Shown piece after piece: positions 54,159 to 62,465 of a DNA stretch of 64,000 nt. The stretch's first letter is position 1. Each line of letters starts with the position of its first letter. The notes beneath the pieces are model-generated. The model saw nothing but the letters and a program-made list of their open reading frames with translations, made no database searches and was not told the origin of the DNA. Location: positions 946,001 through 1,010,000 of the forward strand of contig NZ_CP058908.1 in assembly GCF_021432765.1 (NCBI RefSeq), given 5' to 3'. This DNA is from Pseudomonas phenolilytica. Lineage in GTDB: Bacteria; Pseudomonadota; Gammaproteobacteria; Pseudomonadales; Pseudomonadaceae. The translations under genes were made by a program, and so were the position numbers.

Positions 54159-55223
54159 TCAGCCCTCGCTGCCCCGTGCCGCCCGCCCCGGCTGCGGCGC
54201 GCGGGCAAACAGGCGCTTGAGCTTCATCGCCGGCGCCTCGACCAGGTGCCAGGACAGCGCCGCGCAGATCAGCGTCGGCACCAACGCAATCAGCGACAGA
54301 CCGACGACACCGATCTGCGGACCGAACAGGTAGACCGCCAGCTGCTGGAACGGAAACGCGTAGATGTACAGCCCATAGGAAAAGTCGCCGTACTTGCCGA
54401 AGCGCGACACCCACGGCAGCGGCGCGTACGCCAGGTAGAGCACCAGATACGGCAGCGCGACGAAGTACACCAGCTGTCCGATGTCGGTCCGGAAAGTCGC
54501 CACCAGCGCGGCGAACAGCAGCGCCGCGATCCAGCCGCGCCAGGGCACGTCGTCGCGGTAGAGGAACAGCGCCGAGCCCGTGTAGTAGAGCAGCCCGAGC
54601 TTGAAGATGTTCTTGATGAAGTACGAATCGATGCCCAGCTTGCCCAGCAGCCAGAAATGCCCGACGGCGAGCACGGCGATCGGCAGGAAGATCCGCCGGC
54701 GCGTGAGGAAGCCGGTCAGCCCGAGGATCATCACGCCGATGTACATCAACACTTCCAGCGGCAACGTCCACAGCGAACCGTTGACCACGTCCGGGTAGAT
54801 GTTGCCGTCGAATACCCCGGGCAACTCGAAACGGGTCACCAGCAGGATGTTCTGCAGGTAGGTCCAGGTGCCGTCCGCGGCGAGGTAGCGAGCAAGGTCG
54901 AACTGCGTGACCAGCGGGCCGAGAACGAAGGTGGTCAGCAGCACCGCGACGATCAGCGCCGGGAAGATGCGCAGTGCGCGCTTGAGCAGGAAGCTCTGCG
55001 GACTGCTGCTGGCCAGCCAGGACGAGGCGATCAGGTAGCCGCTCATGACGAAGAAGATGCCGACCGCGATCGAGCCGCCCTTCTCGTAGCCGGTCAGCAC
55101 GGTCAGCGGCTCGTCACCGCGCCGCCCGACCAGCGGATAACTGTGGGCGAACAGCACCAGCGCCGCGGCGAAGAAGCGCAGGAAGTCGAAGTTGTTCTCC
55201 CGCGTGTGGAAGGAGGTCTGCAT
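54159..55223 (-). CDS. Acyltransferase family 3 membrane protein (OafA/YrhL-like)
   Basis: The 354-residue protein has about ten transmembrane helices and the acyltransferase-3 pattern: NNFDFLRFFAAALVLFAHSYPL at the start with the conserved His, SGYLIASSW, and FLLKRALRIFPAL with the conserved Arg. Such proteins O-acetylate surface polysaccharides or other envelope glycans using acyl groups carried across the inner membrane. No glycan genes adjoin it; the polysaccharide locus at the left end of the window is 48 kb away. The gene-free repeat block lies right after its stop. Confidence 0.9.
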   Translation of the reverse strand: MQTSFHTRENNFDFLRFFAAALVLFAHSYPLVGRRGDEPLTVLTGYEKGGSIAVGIFFVMSGYLIASSWLASSSPQSFLLKRALRIFPALIVAVLLTTFVLGPLVTQFDLARYLAADGTWTYLQNILLVTRFELPGVFDGNIYPDVVNGSLWTLPLEVLMYIGVMILGLTGFLTRRRIFLPIAVLAVGHFWLLGKLGIDSYFIKNIFKLGLLYYTGSALFLYRDDVPWRGWIAALLFAALVATFRTDIGQLVYFVALPYLVLYLAYAPLPWVSRFGKYGDFSYGLYIYAFPFQQLAVYLFGPQIGVVGLSLIALVPTLICAALSWHLVEAPAMKLKRLFARAPQPGRAARGSEG

Positions 55224-55426
55224 GGTCTGCTCCTGAGGTGTCGGCAGCCGATGGAATTGAAGAGGCCTGGCCGGTACTGCCGGGCCGGTACGCGTACCGG
55301 CATCCCTGTGGAATCCGACCAGACTGGTTTGTCCCGGGCGCGGCGCAAATGTTCCCGGAGCGGATGACCGGTGGTCATCGCACCGTCGATCGGATCGCGC
55401 TAGCAGGCTGCTGCTCGAGTAAAATA

Positions 55427-55442
55427 CTGTACGAATAAACAG
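55427..55442 (+). promoter_or_regulatory. LexA (SOS) box upstream of the PA0069-type gene
   Basis: CTGT-ACGAATAA-ACAG has the two LexA half-sites (CTGT and ACAG) at the exact 16-base overall length, in an AT-rich stretch ending 17 bases before the ATG. PA0069 belongs, from memory, to the LexA regulon of P. aeruginosa, which supports the call. Confidence 0.8.
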
Positions 55443-55459
55443 TAACAGGCTCGATCCTC

Positions 55460-56524
55460 ATGCCCGGCTTGCCTCAGACACCCCGCGGTCGCGGAACCGC
55501 GATCAATCCCGACAACCGTTTCGCGCCGACACGCAGCGAGGCCTACGATGACGGCTGGCAGCAGGACGTGCCGCCGACACGCGCCACCGAGGTGCGCCGG
55601 GAGATCGCCAAGTCGGTGCTGACACGCAATCAGTCGCCGGATGTCGGCTTCGACCGCTCGGTGAACCCCTATCGCGGCTGCGAGCACGGCTGCATCTACT
55701 GTTTCGCGCGGCCCAGCCATGCCTACTGGGACCTGTCGCCGGGTATCGATTTCGAGACGAAGCTGATTGCCAAGACCAACCTTGCCGAGCGCCTGGAGGC
55801 GGAGCTGAGCAAGCCGGGTTATGTGCCGCAGCCGATCGCCCTGGGGGTGAACACCGACGCCTATCAGCCGCTGGAGCGCGAGCAGCGGCTGACGCGCCAG
55901 GCGCTGGAGATCCTGCTGCGCTACCGCCATCCGGTGCACATCATCACCAAGGGTTCGCTGGTGCTGCGCGACCTCGACCTGCTGGTGCCACTGGCCGAGC
56001 AGCGGCTGGTCAGCGTGTCGGTCAGCCTCACCACGCTGGACGACGAACTCAAACGCATCATGGAGCCGCGCGCGGCCTCGCCGGCGGCGCGCCTGCGGGT
56101 GCTGCGCACGCTGCACGAGGCCGGCGTGCCGGTCAGCGTGATGTGCGCGCCGATGATCCCGATGATCAACGATATGGAGCTGGAACACCTGCTCGAAGCC
56201 GCCCGCGGCGCCGGCGCGGCGTCGGCCGGCTACGTCCTGCTGCGTCTGCCGCACGAGCTGGCAGAGCTGTTCGAGGCCTGGCTGGCCGAGCACTTCCCGC
56301 AGCGCGCCGCGCATGTAATGAGCCTGGTGCGCCAGTCGCGTGGCGGCCGCAGCAACGACAGCCGTTTCGGCAGCCGGATGCGCGGCGAAGGCCAGTTCGC
56401 CGAGCTGCTGGCGCAGCGCTTCCGCCTGGCCTGCCGGCGCCTGGGCTTCAACCGCCGCGAGCAGAACCACGGTCTGGATTGCAGCCGTTTCGCCCCGCCC
56501 GGCCGGCAGATGAATCTGCTTTGA
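55460..56524 (+). CDS. PA0069-family radical SAM protein
   Basis: The 354-residue protein has the radical-SAM cluster motif C74-EHG-C78-IY-C81 (CX3CX2C), followed by FARPSHAYWDLSPGIDFETKLIAKTN. The TIM-barrel region contains NTDAYQPLEREQRLTRQALEILL. It is related to the spore-photoproduct-lyase-like branch of radical SAM proteins. Together with the LexA box just upstream this suggests a DNA-damage role, though no activity is established to my knowledge. The first ATG after the box is taken as start. A REP-like hairpin follows its stop. Confidence 0.92.
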   Translation: MPGLPQTPRGRGTAINPDNRFAPTRSEAYDDGWQQDVPPTRATEVRREIAKSVLTRNQSPDVGFDRSVNPYRGCEHGCIYCFARPSHAYWDLSPGIDFETKLIAKTNLAERLEAELSKPGYVPQPIALGVNTDAYQPLEREQRLTRQALEILLRYRHPVHIITKGSLVLRDLDLLVPLAEQRLVSVSVSLTTLDDELKRIMEPRAASPAARLRVLRTLHEAGVPVSVMCAPMIPMINDMELEHLLEAARGAGAASAGYVLLRLPHELAELFEAWLAEHFPQRAAHVMSLVRQSRGGRSNDSRFGSRMRGEGQFAELLAQRFRLACRRLGFNRREQNHGLDCSRFAPPGRQMNLL

Positions 56525-56561
56525 CGGCGTGCCCCGGCAGCGCGCAGATGCCGACGGACGC

Positions 56562-56592
56562 GTGGAAAACGCTGCGCGGTTTTCCACCCTAC
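56562..56592. repeat. REP-like hairpin, GTAGGGTGG family
   Basis: GTGGAAAAC (56562-56570) pairs with GTTTTCCAC (56579-56587) and runs into CCTAC. The unit, loop included, is identical to the hairpin at 35968-35998, 20 kb away. Confidence 0.75.
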
Positions 56593-56674
56593 GCAGCGTC
56601 CGCGGGCCAGGCGGCGAGGAACTAACTGGCGCTGCCGCCGCACCAATTCCTGTATCCCCGTATCGGAGTGGGCT

Positions 56675-56938
56675 GTGGACTGGATCGATCTGCTGCAATG
56701 GCCGGCCATGCTCGTCACGGTGATCGCTGCCTGGCTGATCGGCTCGCTGCGCCCGGGGCGGCGCTTCATCGGTTTCTGCTGTTTTCTGCTGAGCAATCTG
56801 CTCTGGGTGATCTGGGGTTGGCACGCCCAGGCGTGGGCGCTGATCGTGCTGCAGGTCTGTCTGGCACTGATGAACTTGCGTGGAGTGAAGAAGAACGATG
56901 CGCCCACAACCCGCGTGGCAGACGCTTCCGATGTCTGA
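56675..56938 (+). CDS. Small membrane protein, 87 residues
   Basis: Starting at GTG 56675 (MDWIDLLQWPAMLVTVIAAWLIG), with GGAG before it, the product has three hydrophobic segments (about 8-22, 30-48, 52-68). A polar C-terminal tail follows. The pattern FIGFCCFLLSNLLWVIWGWHAQAWALIVLQV recalls small conserved Pseudomonas membrane proteins. No function can be assigned. It lies just before the cytochrome oxidase promoter. Confidence 0.75.
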   Translation: MDWIDLLQWPAMLVTVIAAWLIGSLRPGRRFIGFCCFLLSNLLWVIWGWHAQAWALIVLQVCLALMNLRGVKKNDAPTTRVADASDV

Positions 56939-56939
56939 A

Positions 56940-56967
56940 TTGCCAGTCAGGAATGGCTGTCTATACT
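56940..56967 (+). promoter_or_regulatory. Candidate sigma-70 promoter of the cytochrome oxidase operon
   Basis: TTGCCA (56940-56945) and TATACT (56962-56967) are 16 bases apart. The transcript would have a leader of about 190 bases before coxB, containing a hairpin (ACCACCGCT/AGCGGCGGT, 57023-57044, one mismatch). Confidence 0.5.
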
Positions 56968-57166
56968 CCGTTCGTAGGCGTACCTGATTGAAGTTCCGAC
57001 TGCGCGTGCAGGCGCCGGCGTAACCACCGCTTCATAGCGGCGGTGCGGCGGCAAAATCGGGCTGATCGAAAACGTAGCTGGCATCCCGGAACGATTCCGG
57101 CCAGACGATTTTCGGCGGTGGCGATGGCAGTCGGCGGGATAACAAGAATCATAAGGGGAACCCGCA

Positions 57167-58300
57167 ATGTCTCGACATCCATGCATCTGGATGGGGCTTG
57201 GACTATCGACGCTCGTCAGCCAGGCGCAAGCGGCCTGGGACGTGAACATGCGCTCGGGGGCGACGGAGGTCAGTCGCTCGGTATTCGACCTGCATATGGC
57301 GATCTTCTGGATCTGCGTGGTCATCGGCGCGCTGGTGTTCGGCGTGATGATCTATTCGATGATCGCGCATCGTCGCTCACGCCGGCAGGAGTCGGCCAAC
57401 TTCCACGAAAACACCAAGGTCGAGGCGCTCTGGACGATCATTCCGCTGCTGATCCTGATCGGCATGGCGGTCCCGGCCACGCGCACGCTGATCCACATCT
57501 ACGACTCCAGCGAATCGGACGTCGATGTGCAGATCACCGGCTACCAGTGGAAGTGGCACTACAAGTACCTGGGCGAGGACGTGGAGTTCTTCAGCAACCT
57601 CACCACGCCGCGCGAGCAGATCAACAACCAGGCGCCCAAGGGCGAGCACTACCTGCTGGAAGTCGACCAGCCGCTGGTCATCCCGGCCGGTGCCAAGGTG
57701 CGCTTCCTGGTCACCGCGGCGGACGTGATCCATTCCTGGTGGGTGCCGGACCTGGCGGTGAAGAAGGACGCCATTCCCGGCTTCGTCAACGAATCCTGGA
57801 CCCGAGTCGAGCAGCCCGGCATCTACCGTGGGCAGTGCACCGAGCTGTGCGGCAAGGACCACGGTTTCATGCCGGTGGTGGTGGAGGTCAAATCGCAGGA
57901 GGACTACGCCGCCTGGATGGCCGAGCGCAAGGCCGAGGCCGCCAAGCTCAAGGAACTGACCGGCAAGGAGTGGACGCTCGAAGAACTCTCCGCGCGCGGC
58001 GAGAAGGTCTACCAGACCAACTGCGCCTCCTGCCACCAGCCGACCGGCGAGGGCCTGCCGCCGATGTTCCCGGCGCTCAAGGGCTCGGCCATCGCCACCG
58101 GCGAGGCCGGTGGCCACATCAACATCGTCGTCAACGGCAAGCCGGGCACCGCCATGGCGGCGTTCGGCAAGCAGCTTTCGGAAGTCGATCTGGCCGCGGT
58201 CATCACCTACGAGCGCAACGCCTGGGGCAACGCCAAGGGCGACATGGTCACGCCGAAAGACGTGCTGGATTTCAAACAGGCCGAAGAAGCCACCCAGTAA
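57167..58300 (+). CDS. coxB: Cytochrome c oxidase subunit II with fused cytochrome c domain
   Basis: The 377-residue protein has a signal peptide (about 1-22), two membrane helices (about 45-65 and 85-108) and a cupredoxin domain with the CuA motif (C224-TEL-C228, plus HSWWVPDLAVKKDAIPG). The C-terminal cytochrome c domain has C286-AS-C289-H290. The fused haem makes this a caa3-type subunit II. It accepts electrons from periplasmic cytochrome c and passes them to subunit I. First gene of the operon. Confidence 0.96.
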   Translation: MSRHPCIWMGLGLSTLVSQAQAAWDVNMRSGATEVSRSVFDLHMAIFWICVVIGALVFGVMIYSMIAHRRSRRQESANFHENTKVEALWTIIPLLILIGMAVPATRTLIHIYDSSESDVDVQITGYQWKWHYKYLGEDVEFFSNLTTPREQINNQAPKGEHYLLEVDQPLVIPAGAKVRFLVTAADVIHSWWVPDLAVKKDAIPGFVNESWTRVEQPGIYRGQCTELCGKDHGFMPVVVEVKSQEDYAAWMAERKAEAAKLKELTGKEWTLEELSARGEKVYQTNCASCHQPTGEGLPPMFPALKGSAIATGEAGGHINIVVNGKPGTAMAAFGKQLSEVDLAAVITYERNAWGNAKGDMVTPKDVLDFKQAEEATQ

Positions 58301-58312
58301 GAGGACAGGCTG

Positions 58313-59941
58313 ATGAGTGCAGTGATCGACGATCATGGGCATGCCGGGCATGACCACCACCACGGCCCGGCCAAGGGCCTCTCGCGCTGGCTGCTGACCA
58401 CCAACCACAAGGACATCGGCTCGATGTACCTGTGGTTCAGCTTCTGCGCCTTCCTGCTCGGCGGCACCTTCGCCATGGTGATCCGCGCCGAGCTGTTCCA
58501 GCCGGGCCTGCAGATCGTGCAGCCGGAGTTCTTCAACCAGATGACCACCATGCACGGCCTGGTGATGGTGTTCGGCGCGGTGATGCCGGCCTTCGTCGGC
58601 CTGGCCAACTGGATGATCCCGCTGATGATCGGCGCGCCGGACATGGCCCTGCCGCGGATGAACAACTTCAGCTTCTGGCTGCTGCCGGCGGCCTTCGGCC
58701 TGCTGGTGTCGACGCTGTTCATGGAGGGCGGCGGGCCAAACTTCGGCTGGACCTTTTACGCGCCCTTGTCCACCACCTACGCGCCGGAATCGGTGACCTT
58801 CTTCATCTTCGCCATCCACCTGATGGGCATCAGCTCGATCATGGGAGCGATCAACGTCATCGCCACCGTGCTCAACCTGCGCGCACCCGGCATGACGCTG
58901 ATGAAGATGCCGCTGTTCGTCTGGACCTGGCTGATCACCGCCTTCCTGCTGATCGCGGTGATGCCGGTACTGGCCGGCGTGGTGACCATGATGCTGATGG
59001 ACATCCACTTCGGCACCAGCTTCTTCAGTGCCGCTGGCGGCGGCGATCCGGTGCTGTTCCAGCACGTGTTCTGGTTCTTCGGCCACCCCGAGGTGTACAT
59101 CATGATCCTGCCGGCGTTCGGCGCGATCAGCTCGATCATCCCGGCATTCAGCCGCAAGCCGCTGTTCGGTTACACCTCGATGGTCTACGCCACCGGCGCC
59201 ATCGCCTTCCTCTCGTTCATCGTCTGGGCGCACCACATGTTCACCGTCGGCATCCCGCTGACCGGCGAGCTGTTCTTCATGTACGCCACCATGCTGATCG
59301 CCGTGCCCACCGGCGTGAAGGTGTTCAACTGGGTATCGACCATGTGGCGCGGCTCGCTGACGTTCGAGGCGCCGATGCTGTTCGCCGTGGCGTTCGTCAT
59401 CCTGTTCAGCATCGGCGGCTTCTCCGGGCTGATGCTGGCCATCGCGCCGGCCGACTTCCAGTACCACGACACCTACTTCGTGGTGGCGCACTTCCACTAC
59501 GTGCTGGTGCCGGGGGCGATCTTCGGCATCTTCGCCTCGGCCTACTACTGGCTGCCGAAGTGGACCGGGCACATGTATGACGAGACGCTGGCCAAGCTGC
59601 ACTTCTGGATGAGCTTCATCGGCATGAACCTGGCGTTCTTCCCGATGCACTTCGTCGGCCTGGCCGGCATGCCGCGACGCATCCCCGACTACAACATGAT
59701 GTTTGCCAACTTCAACATGGTCTCCAGCGTCGGCGCCTTCATGTTCGGCGCCACGCAGCTGTTGTTCCTGTTCATCGTCATCAAGTGCATCCGCGGCGGC
59801 GTGCCGGCCCCGGCCAAGCCGTGGGACGGCGCCGAAGGGCTGGAATGGAGCGTGCCGTCGCCGGCGCCCTACCACACCTTCACCACGCCGCCGGACATGG
59901 ACACCCTGCACGAGCACCGCACGGGGCCCAAGCATGACTAG
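58313..59941 (+). CDS. ctaD: Cytochrome c oxidase subunit I
   Basis: The 542-residue protein has twelve transmembrane helices and the haem-copper oxidase signatures TTMHGLVMVF, WFFGHPEVYIMILPAFG (CuB His and cross-linked Tyr), VWAHHMFTVG (CuB His pair) and HDTYFVVAHFHYVL (haem a/a3 His). It is an A-type oxidase with the GHPEVY D/K-channel motif. It holds the oxygen-reducing haem a3-CuB centre. It follows coxB by 12 bases. Confidence 0.98.
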   Translation: MSAVIDDHGHAGHDHHHGPAKGLSRWLLTTNHKDIGSMYLWFSFCAFLLGGTFAMVIRAELFQPGLQIVQPEFFNQMTTMHGLVMVFGAVMPAFVGLANWMIPLMIGAPDMALPRMNNFSFWLLPAAFGLLVSTLFMEGGGPNFGWTFYAPLSTTYAPESVTFFIFAIHLMGISSIMGAINVIATVLNLRAPGMTLMKMPLFVWTWLITAFLLIAVMPVLAGVVTMMLMDIHFGTSFFSAAGGGDPVLFQHVFWFFGHPEVYIMILPAFGAISSIIPAFSRKPLFGYTSMVYATGAIAFLSFIVWAHHMFTVGIPLTGELFFMYATMLIAVPTGVKVFNWVSTMWRGSLTFEAPMLFAVAFVILFSIGGFSGLMLAIAPADFQYHDTYFVVAHFHYVLVPGAIFGIFASAYYWLPKWTGHMYDETLAKLHFWMSFIGMNLAFFPMHFVGLAGMPRRIPDYNMMFANFNMVSSVGAFMFGATQLLFLFIVIKCIRGGVPAPAKPWDGAEGLEWSVPSPAPYHTFTTPPDMDTLHEHRTGPKHD

Positions 59942-59989
59942 CGCAGCCGCCGGCCGCCCACGCGGGCGGCGCCTGCCGAGGAGCCGCCG

Positions 59990-60562
59990 ATGAGCGAGTC
60001 ACTGCCCACCGCGCGTCTGGTTCGCCGCCTGTTGCTGGTGGTGGCGGCGATGTTCGCCTTTGGCTTCGCCCTGGTGCCGATCTACGACGTGATGTGCCAG
60101 GCGTTCGGCATCAACGGCAAGACCGCCGGCGCCTATGACGGCAAGCAGACGGTGGATGCGGCGCGCCAGGTGCGCGTGCAGTTCCTCGCCACCAACGCCG
60201 CAGGCATGGCCTGGGAGTTCCAGCCGCTGGCCGCGCAGGTGGAGGTGCATCCGGGCGCCAGCCAGGAAATCCGCTTCGTCGCCTTCAATCCGACGGACAA
60301 GCCGATGACCGCCCAGGCGGTGCCGAGCGTCTCGCCGTCGAAGGCCGCGGCGTTCTTCCACAAGACCGAATGCTTCTGCTTCACCCAGCAGGTGCTGCAG
60401 CCGGGCGAGCGCATCGAGATGCCGGTGCGCTTCATCGTCGATCGCGACCTGCCGGCCGATGTGCGCCACCTGACCCTCGCCTACACGCTGTTCGACATCA
60501 CGTCCCGCCAGCCACCGGTCGCCGCCCTGGCGACGGCCGCGGCCAAGGAGAGTCTGCAATGA
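59990..60562 (+). CDS. ctaG: Cytochrome c oxidase assembly protein CtaG/Cox11
   Basis: The 190-residue protein has one N-terminal membrane helix (about 12-32) and a periplasmic domain with the copper-binding C128-F-C130 motif in KTECFCFTQQVL. This is the Cox11 type CtaG that delivers copper to the CuB site of subunit I. The stop overlaps the start of coxC by four bases. Confidence 0.95.
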   Translation: MSESLPTARLVRRLLLVVAAMFAFGFALVPIYDVMCQAFGINGKTAGAYDGKQTVDAARQVRVQFLATNAAGMAWEFQPLAAQVEVHPGASQEIRFVAFNPTDKPMTAQAVPSVSPSKAAAFFHKTECFCFTQQVLQPGERIEMPVRFIVDRDLPADVRHLTLAYTLFDITSRQPPVAALATAAAKESLQ

Positions 60563-61452
60563 GCACCCAGACCCACGAGCAGTACTACGTCCCGGCGCAG
60601 AGCAAATGGCCGATCGTCGCCACCATCGCCCTGCTGGTCACCTTCTTCGGCCTGGGCACTTGGTTCAACGATCTGAAGGCCGAGCGCGCCGAATCCAGCG
60701 GCCCGCTGATCTTCTTCATCGGCGCGCTGCTGATCGCCTACATGATGTTCGGCTGGTTCGGCGCGGTGGTGAAGGAGAGCCGCGCCGGGCTGTACAGCGC
60801 GCAGATGGACCGCTCGTTCCGCTGGGGCATGAGCTGGTTCATCTTCTCCGAGGTGATGTTCTTCCTGGCGTTCTTCGGCGCGCTGTTCTACGTGCGCTAC
60901 TGGGTCGGCCCCTGGCTTGGCGGTGAAGGTGACAAGGGCGTCAGCAACATGCTGTGGCCGGGCTTCGAGTACAGCTGGCCGCTGCTGAACAATCCCGATC
61001 CCAAGCTCTATCCGGCGCCGGAAGGCACCATCAGCGCCTGGGGTCTGCCGCTGGTCAACACCATCCTGCTGGTGTCCTCCAGCTTCACCCTGACCTGGGC
61101 GCACCACGCGCTGCGCAAGAACAATCGTCAGCAGCTGAAGATCGGTCTGGCGGTGACGGTTCTGCTCGGCGTGGCCTTCCTGATCCTGCAGGCCGAGGAA
61201 TACATCCACGCCTACAACGAGCTGGGGCTGACGCTCGGCTCGGGCATCTACGGCGCGACGTTCTTCATGCTCACCGGCTTCCACGGCGCGCACGTGACCA
61301 TGGGCGCGATCATCCTCACGGTGATGCTGATCCGCATCCTGCGCGGGCATTTCAGTGCCGAACACCACTTCGGCTTCGAGGCGGCGAGCTGGTACTGGCA
61401 CTTCGTCGACGTGGTGTGGATCGGCCTGTTCGTCTTCGTCTACGTGATCTAG
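60559..61452 (+). CDS. coxC: Cytochrome c oxidase subunit III
   Basis: The 297-residue membrane protein (MSTQTHEQYYVPAQSKWP) has seven transmembrane helices. Typical motifs are SEVMFFLAFFGALFYVRYWVGP, AWGLPLVNTILLVSSSFTLTWAHHAL and FHGAHVTMGAIILTVMLIRI, ending ASWYWHFVDVVWIGLFVFVYVI. The ATG overlaps the ctaG stop. Its TAG stop shares the CTAG palindrome with the stop of the opposing DUF2909-like gene. Confidence 0.96.
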   Translation: MSTQTHEQYYVPAQSKWPIVATIALLVTFFGLGTWFNDLKAERAESSGPLIFFIGALLIAYMMFGWFGAVVKESRAGLYSAQMDRSFRWGMSWFIFSEVMFFLAFFGALFYVRYWVGPWLGGEGDKGVSNMLWPGFEYSWPLLNNPDPKLYPAPEGTISAWGLPLVNTILLVSSSFTLTWAHHALRKNNRQQLKIGLAVTVLLGVAFLILQAEEYIHAYNELGLTLGSGIYGATFFMLTGFHGAHVTMGAIILTVMLIRILRGHFSAEHHFGFEAASWYWHFVDVVWIGLFVFVYVI

Positions 61453-61664
61453 GAAGCCAGCCCCGGGCGCAGTTCGCCGGACCAGAAGCCCCAGGCGATC
61501 AGCGCAACGGTCAGCGCAGCCAGGCAGACGCGCACGAACAGCGCCGCGATCACGCGAGAGCGGCGCCCCTCGTCGCGCACCAGGAAGAACAGGCCACTGA
61601 ACAGACTGACCAGCGTGGCCACTAACGACAGGACGATCGCCGTCTTGAGCATGAGCGATTCCAT
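61449..61664 (-). CDS. DUF2909-like twin-transmembrane protein
   Basis: The protein of 71 residues (MESLMLKTAIVLSLVATLVSLFSGLFFLVRDEGRRSR...) has two transmembrane helices separated by a basic loop, matching small proteins found at this place in Pseudomonas oxidase clusters (PA0109-like). An alternative ATG at 61652 would remove four residues. It runs opposite to the operon, and its stop shares CTAG with the coxC stop. The role is unknown; a link to oxidase assembly is by position only. Confidence 0.82.
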   Translation of the reverse strand: MESLMLKTAIVLSLVATLVSLFSGLFFLVRDEGRRSRVIAALFVRVCLAALTVALIAWGFWSGELRPGLAS

Positions 61665-61727
61665 GACGGGGGAGCGGGAGTGGGGGTGGAGTATAGCCAG
61701 CCATATCGACATTCCAGGGTGCCGGCC

Positions 61728-62465
61728 ATGAGCCGCTTCCGCCCGGGGCTGCTGCCGACCCTGCTGGTGTTGGCGCTGCTGCCGCTGCTGGTCTGGCTGG
61801 GTTTCTGGCAGCTGGAACGCAGCGAGCAGAAGCGCGAGCTGCTGGAGCGCCAGCAGGCCCGCCAGGAGGCCGCGCCGCTGACGCCGGAGCAGCTCGACGG
61901 CAGCGCCGGGCAGGCCTACGCGCGCGTGTACCTGCAGGGGCGCTTCGATGCCGCGCACAGCTTCCTGCTCGACAGCCGCACGCGCGACGGCCAGGTCGGC
62001 GTGGAGCTGCTGCAGCCCTTCTACGACGAACCCAGCGGTCGCTGGCTGCTGATCAACCGCGGCTGGCTGCCCTGGCCGGACCGGCGCATCGCCCCGCAGT
62101 TCGACACACCGCAGCAGCCCCTCAAGCTCGCCGCCTGGCTGTACGTGCCGCCGGGCAAACCGTTCGTCTTCAGCGAGCGCATGGCCGAGGGCTGGCCGCG
62201 GCTGATCAGCCACGTCGATGTTCCGGCGCTGTGGGCGCTGCTCGGCCGCGACGGCGTGGCCCAAGAACTGCGCCTGGAGCCCGGCCCGAGCGCCTACCGC
62301 GCGGACTGGCCGGTAACCAGCATGAGTCCGCAGCAGCACGTCGGCTATGCGGTGCAGTGGTTCGCCCTGGCCGCGGCGCTGCTGGCGCTGTTCGTCTATT
62401 TCGGCGTGCATCAGGCACGAGGAGCACGGCATGAACCCGATGAATCCGACCATGACCGCCACTGA
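61728..62465 (+). CDS. SURF1 family cytochrome oxidase assembly protein
   Basis: The 245-residue protein starts MSRFRPGLLPTLLVLALLPLLVWLGFWQLERSEQKRELL, the SURF1 first helix with conserved GxWQxxR. A second helix lies near the C-terminus (HVGYAVQWFALAAALLALFVYFGV). SURF1 proteins help to insert haem a into subunit I. An earlier in-frame start exists, but the family start is ATG 61728. The next gene overlaps its end. Confidence 0.92.
   Translation: MSRFRPGLLPTLLVLALLPLLVWLGFWQLERSEQKRELLERQQARQEAAPLTPEQLDGSAGQAYARVYLQGRFDAAHSFLLDSRTRDGQVGVELLQPFYDEPSGRWLLINRGWLPWPDRRIAPQFDTPQQPLKLAAWLYVPPGKPFVFSERMAEGWPRLISHVDVPALWALLGRDGVAQELRLEPGPSAYRADWPVTSMSPQQHVGYAVQWFALAAALLALFVYFGVHQARGARHEPDESDHDRH

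Noticed and set aside
53663-54208. Overlapping short open frames in the block before the acyltransferase
   Set aside because: Translations are low-complexity and the region is dominated by hairpins; more likely a non-coding element, although such frames are often annotated.
57377-59935. 852-codon open frame on the minus strand across coxB-ctaD
   Set aside because: Antisense shadow of oxidase genes; composition (His, Gln, Glu, Asp rich) mirrors transmembrane codons read backwards.
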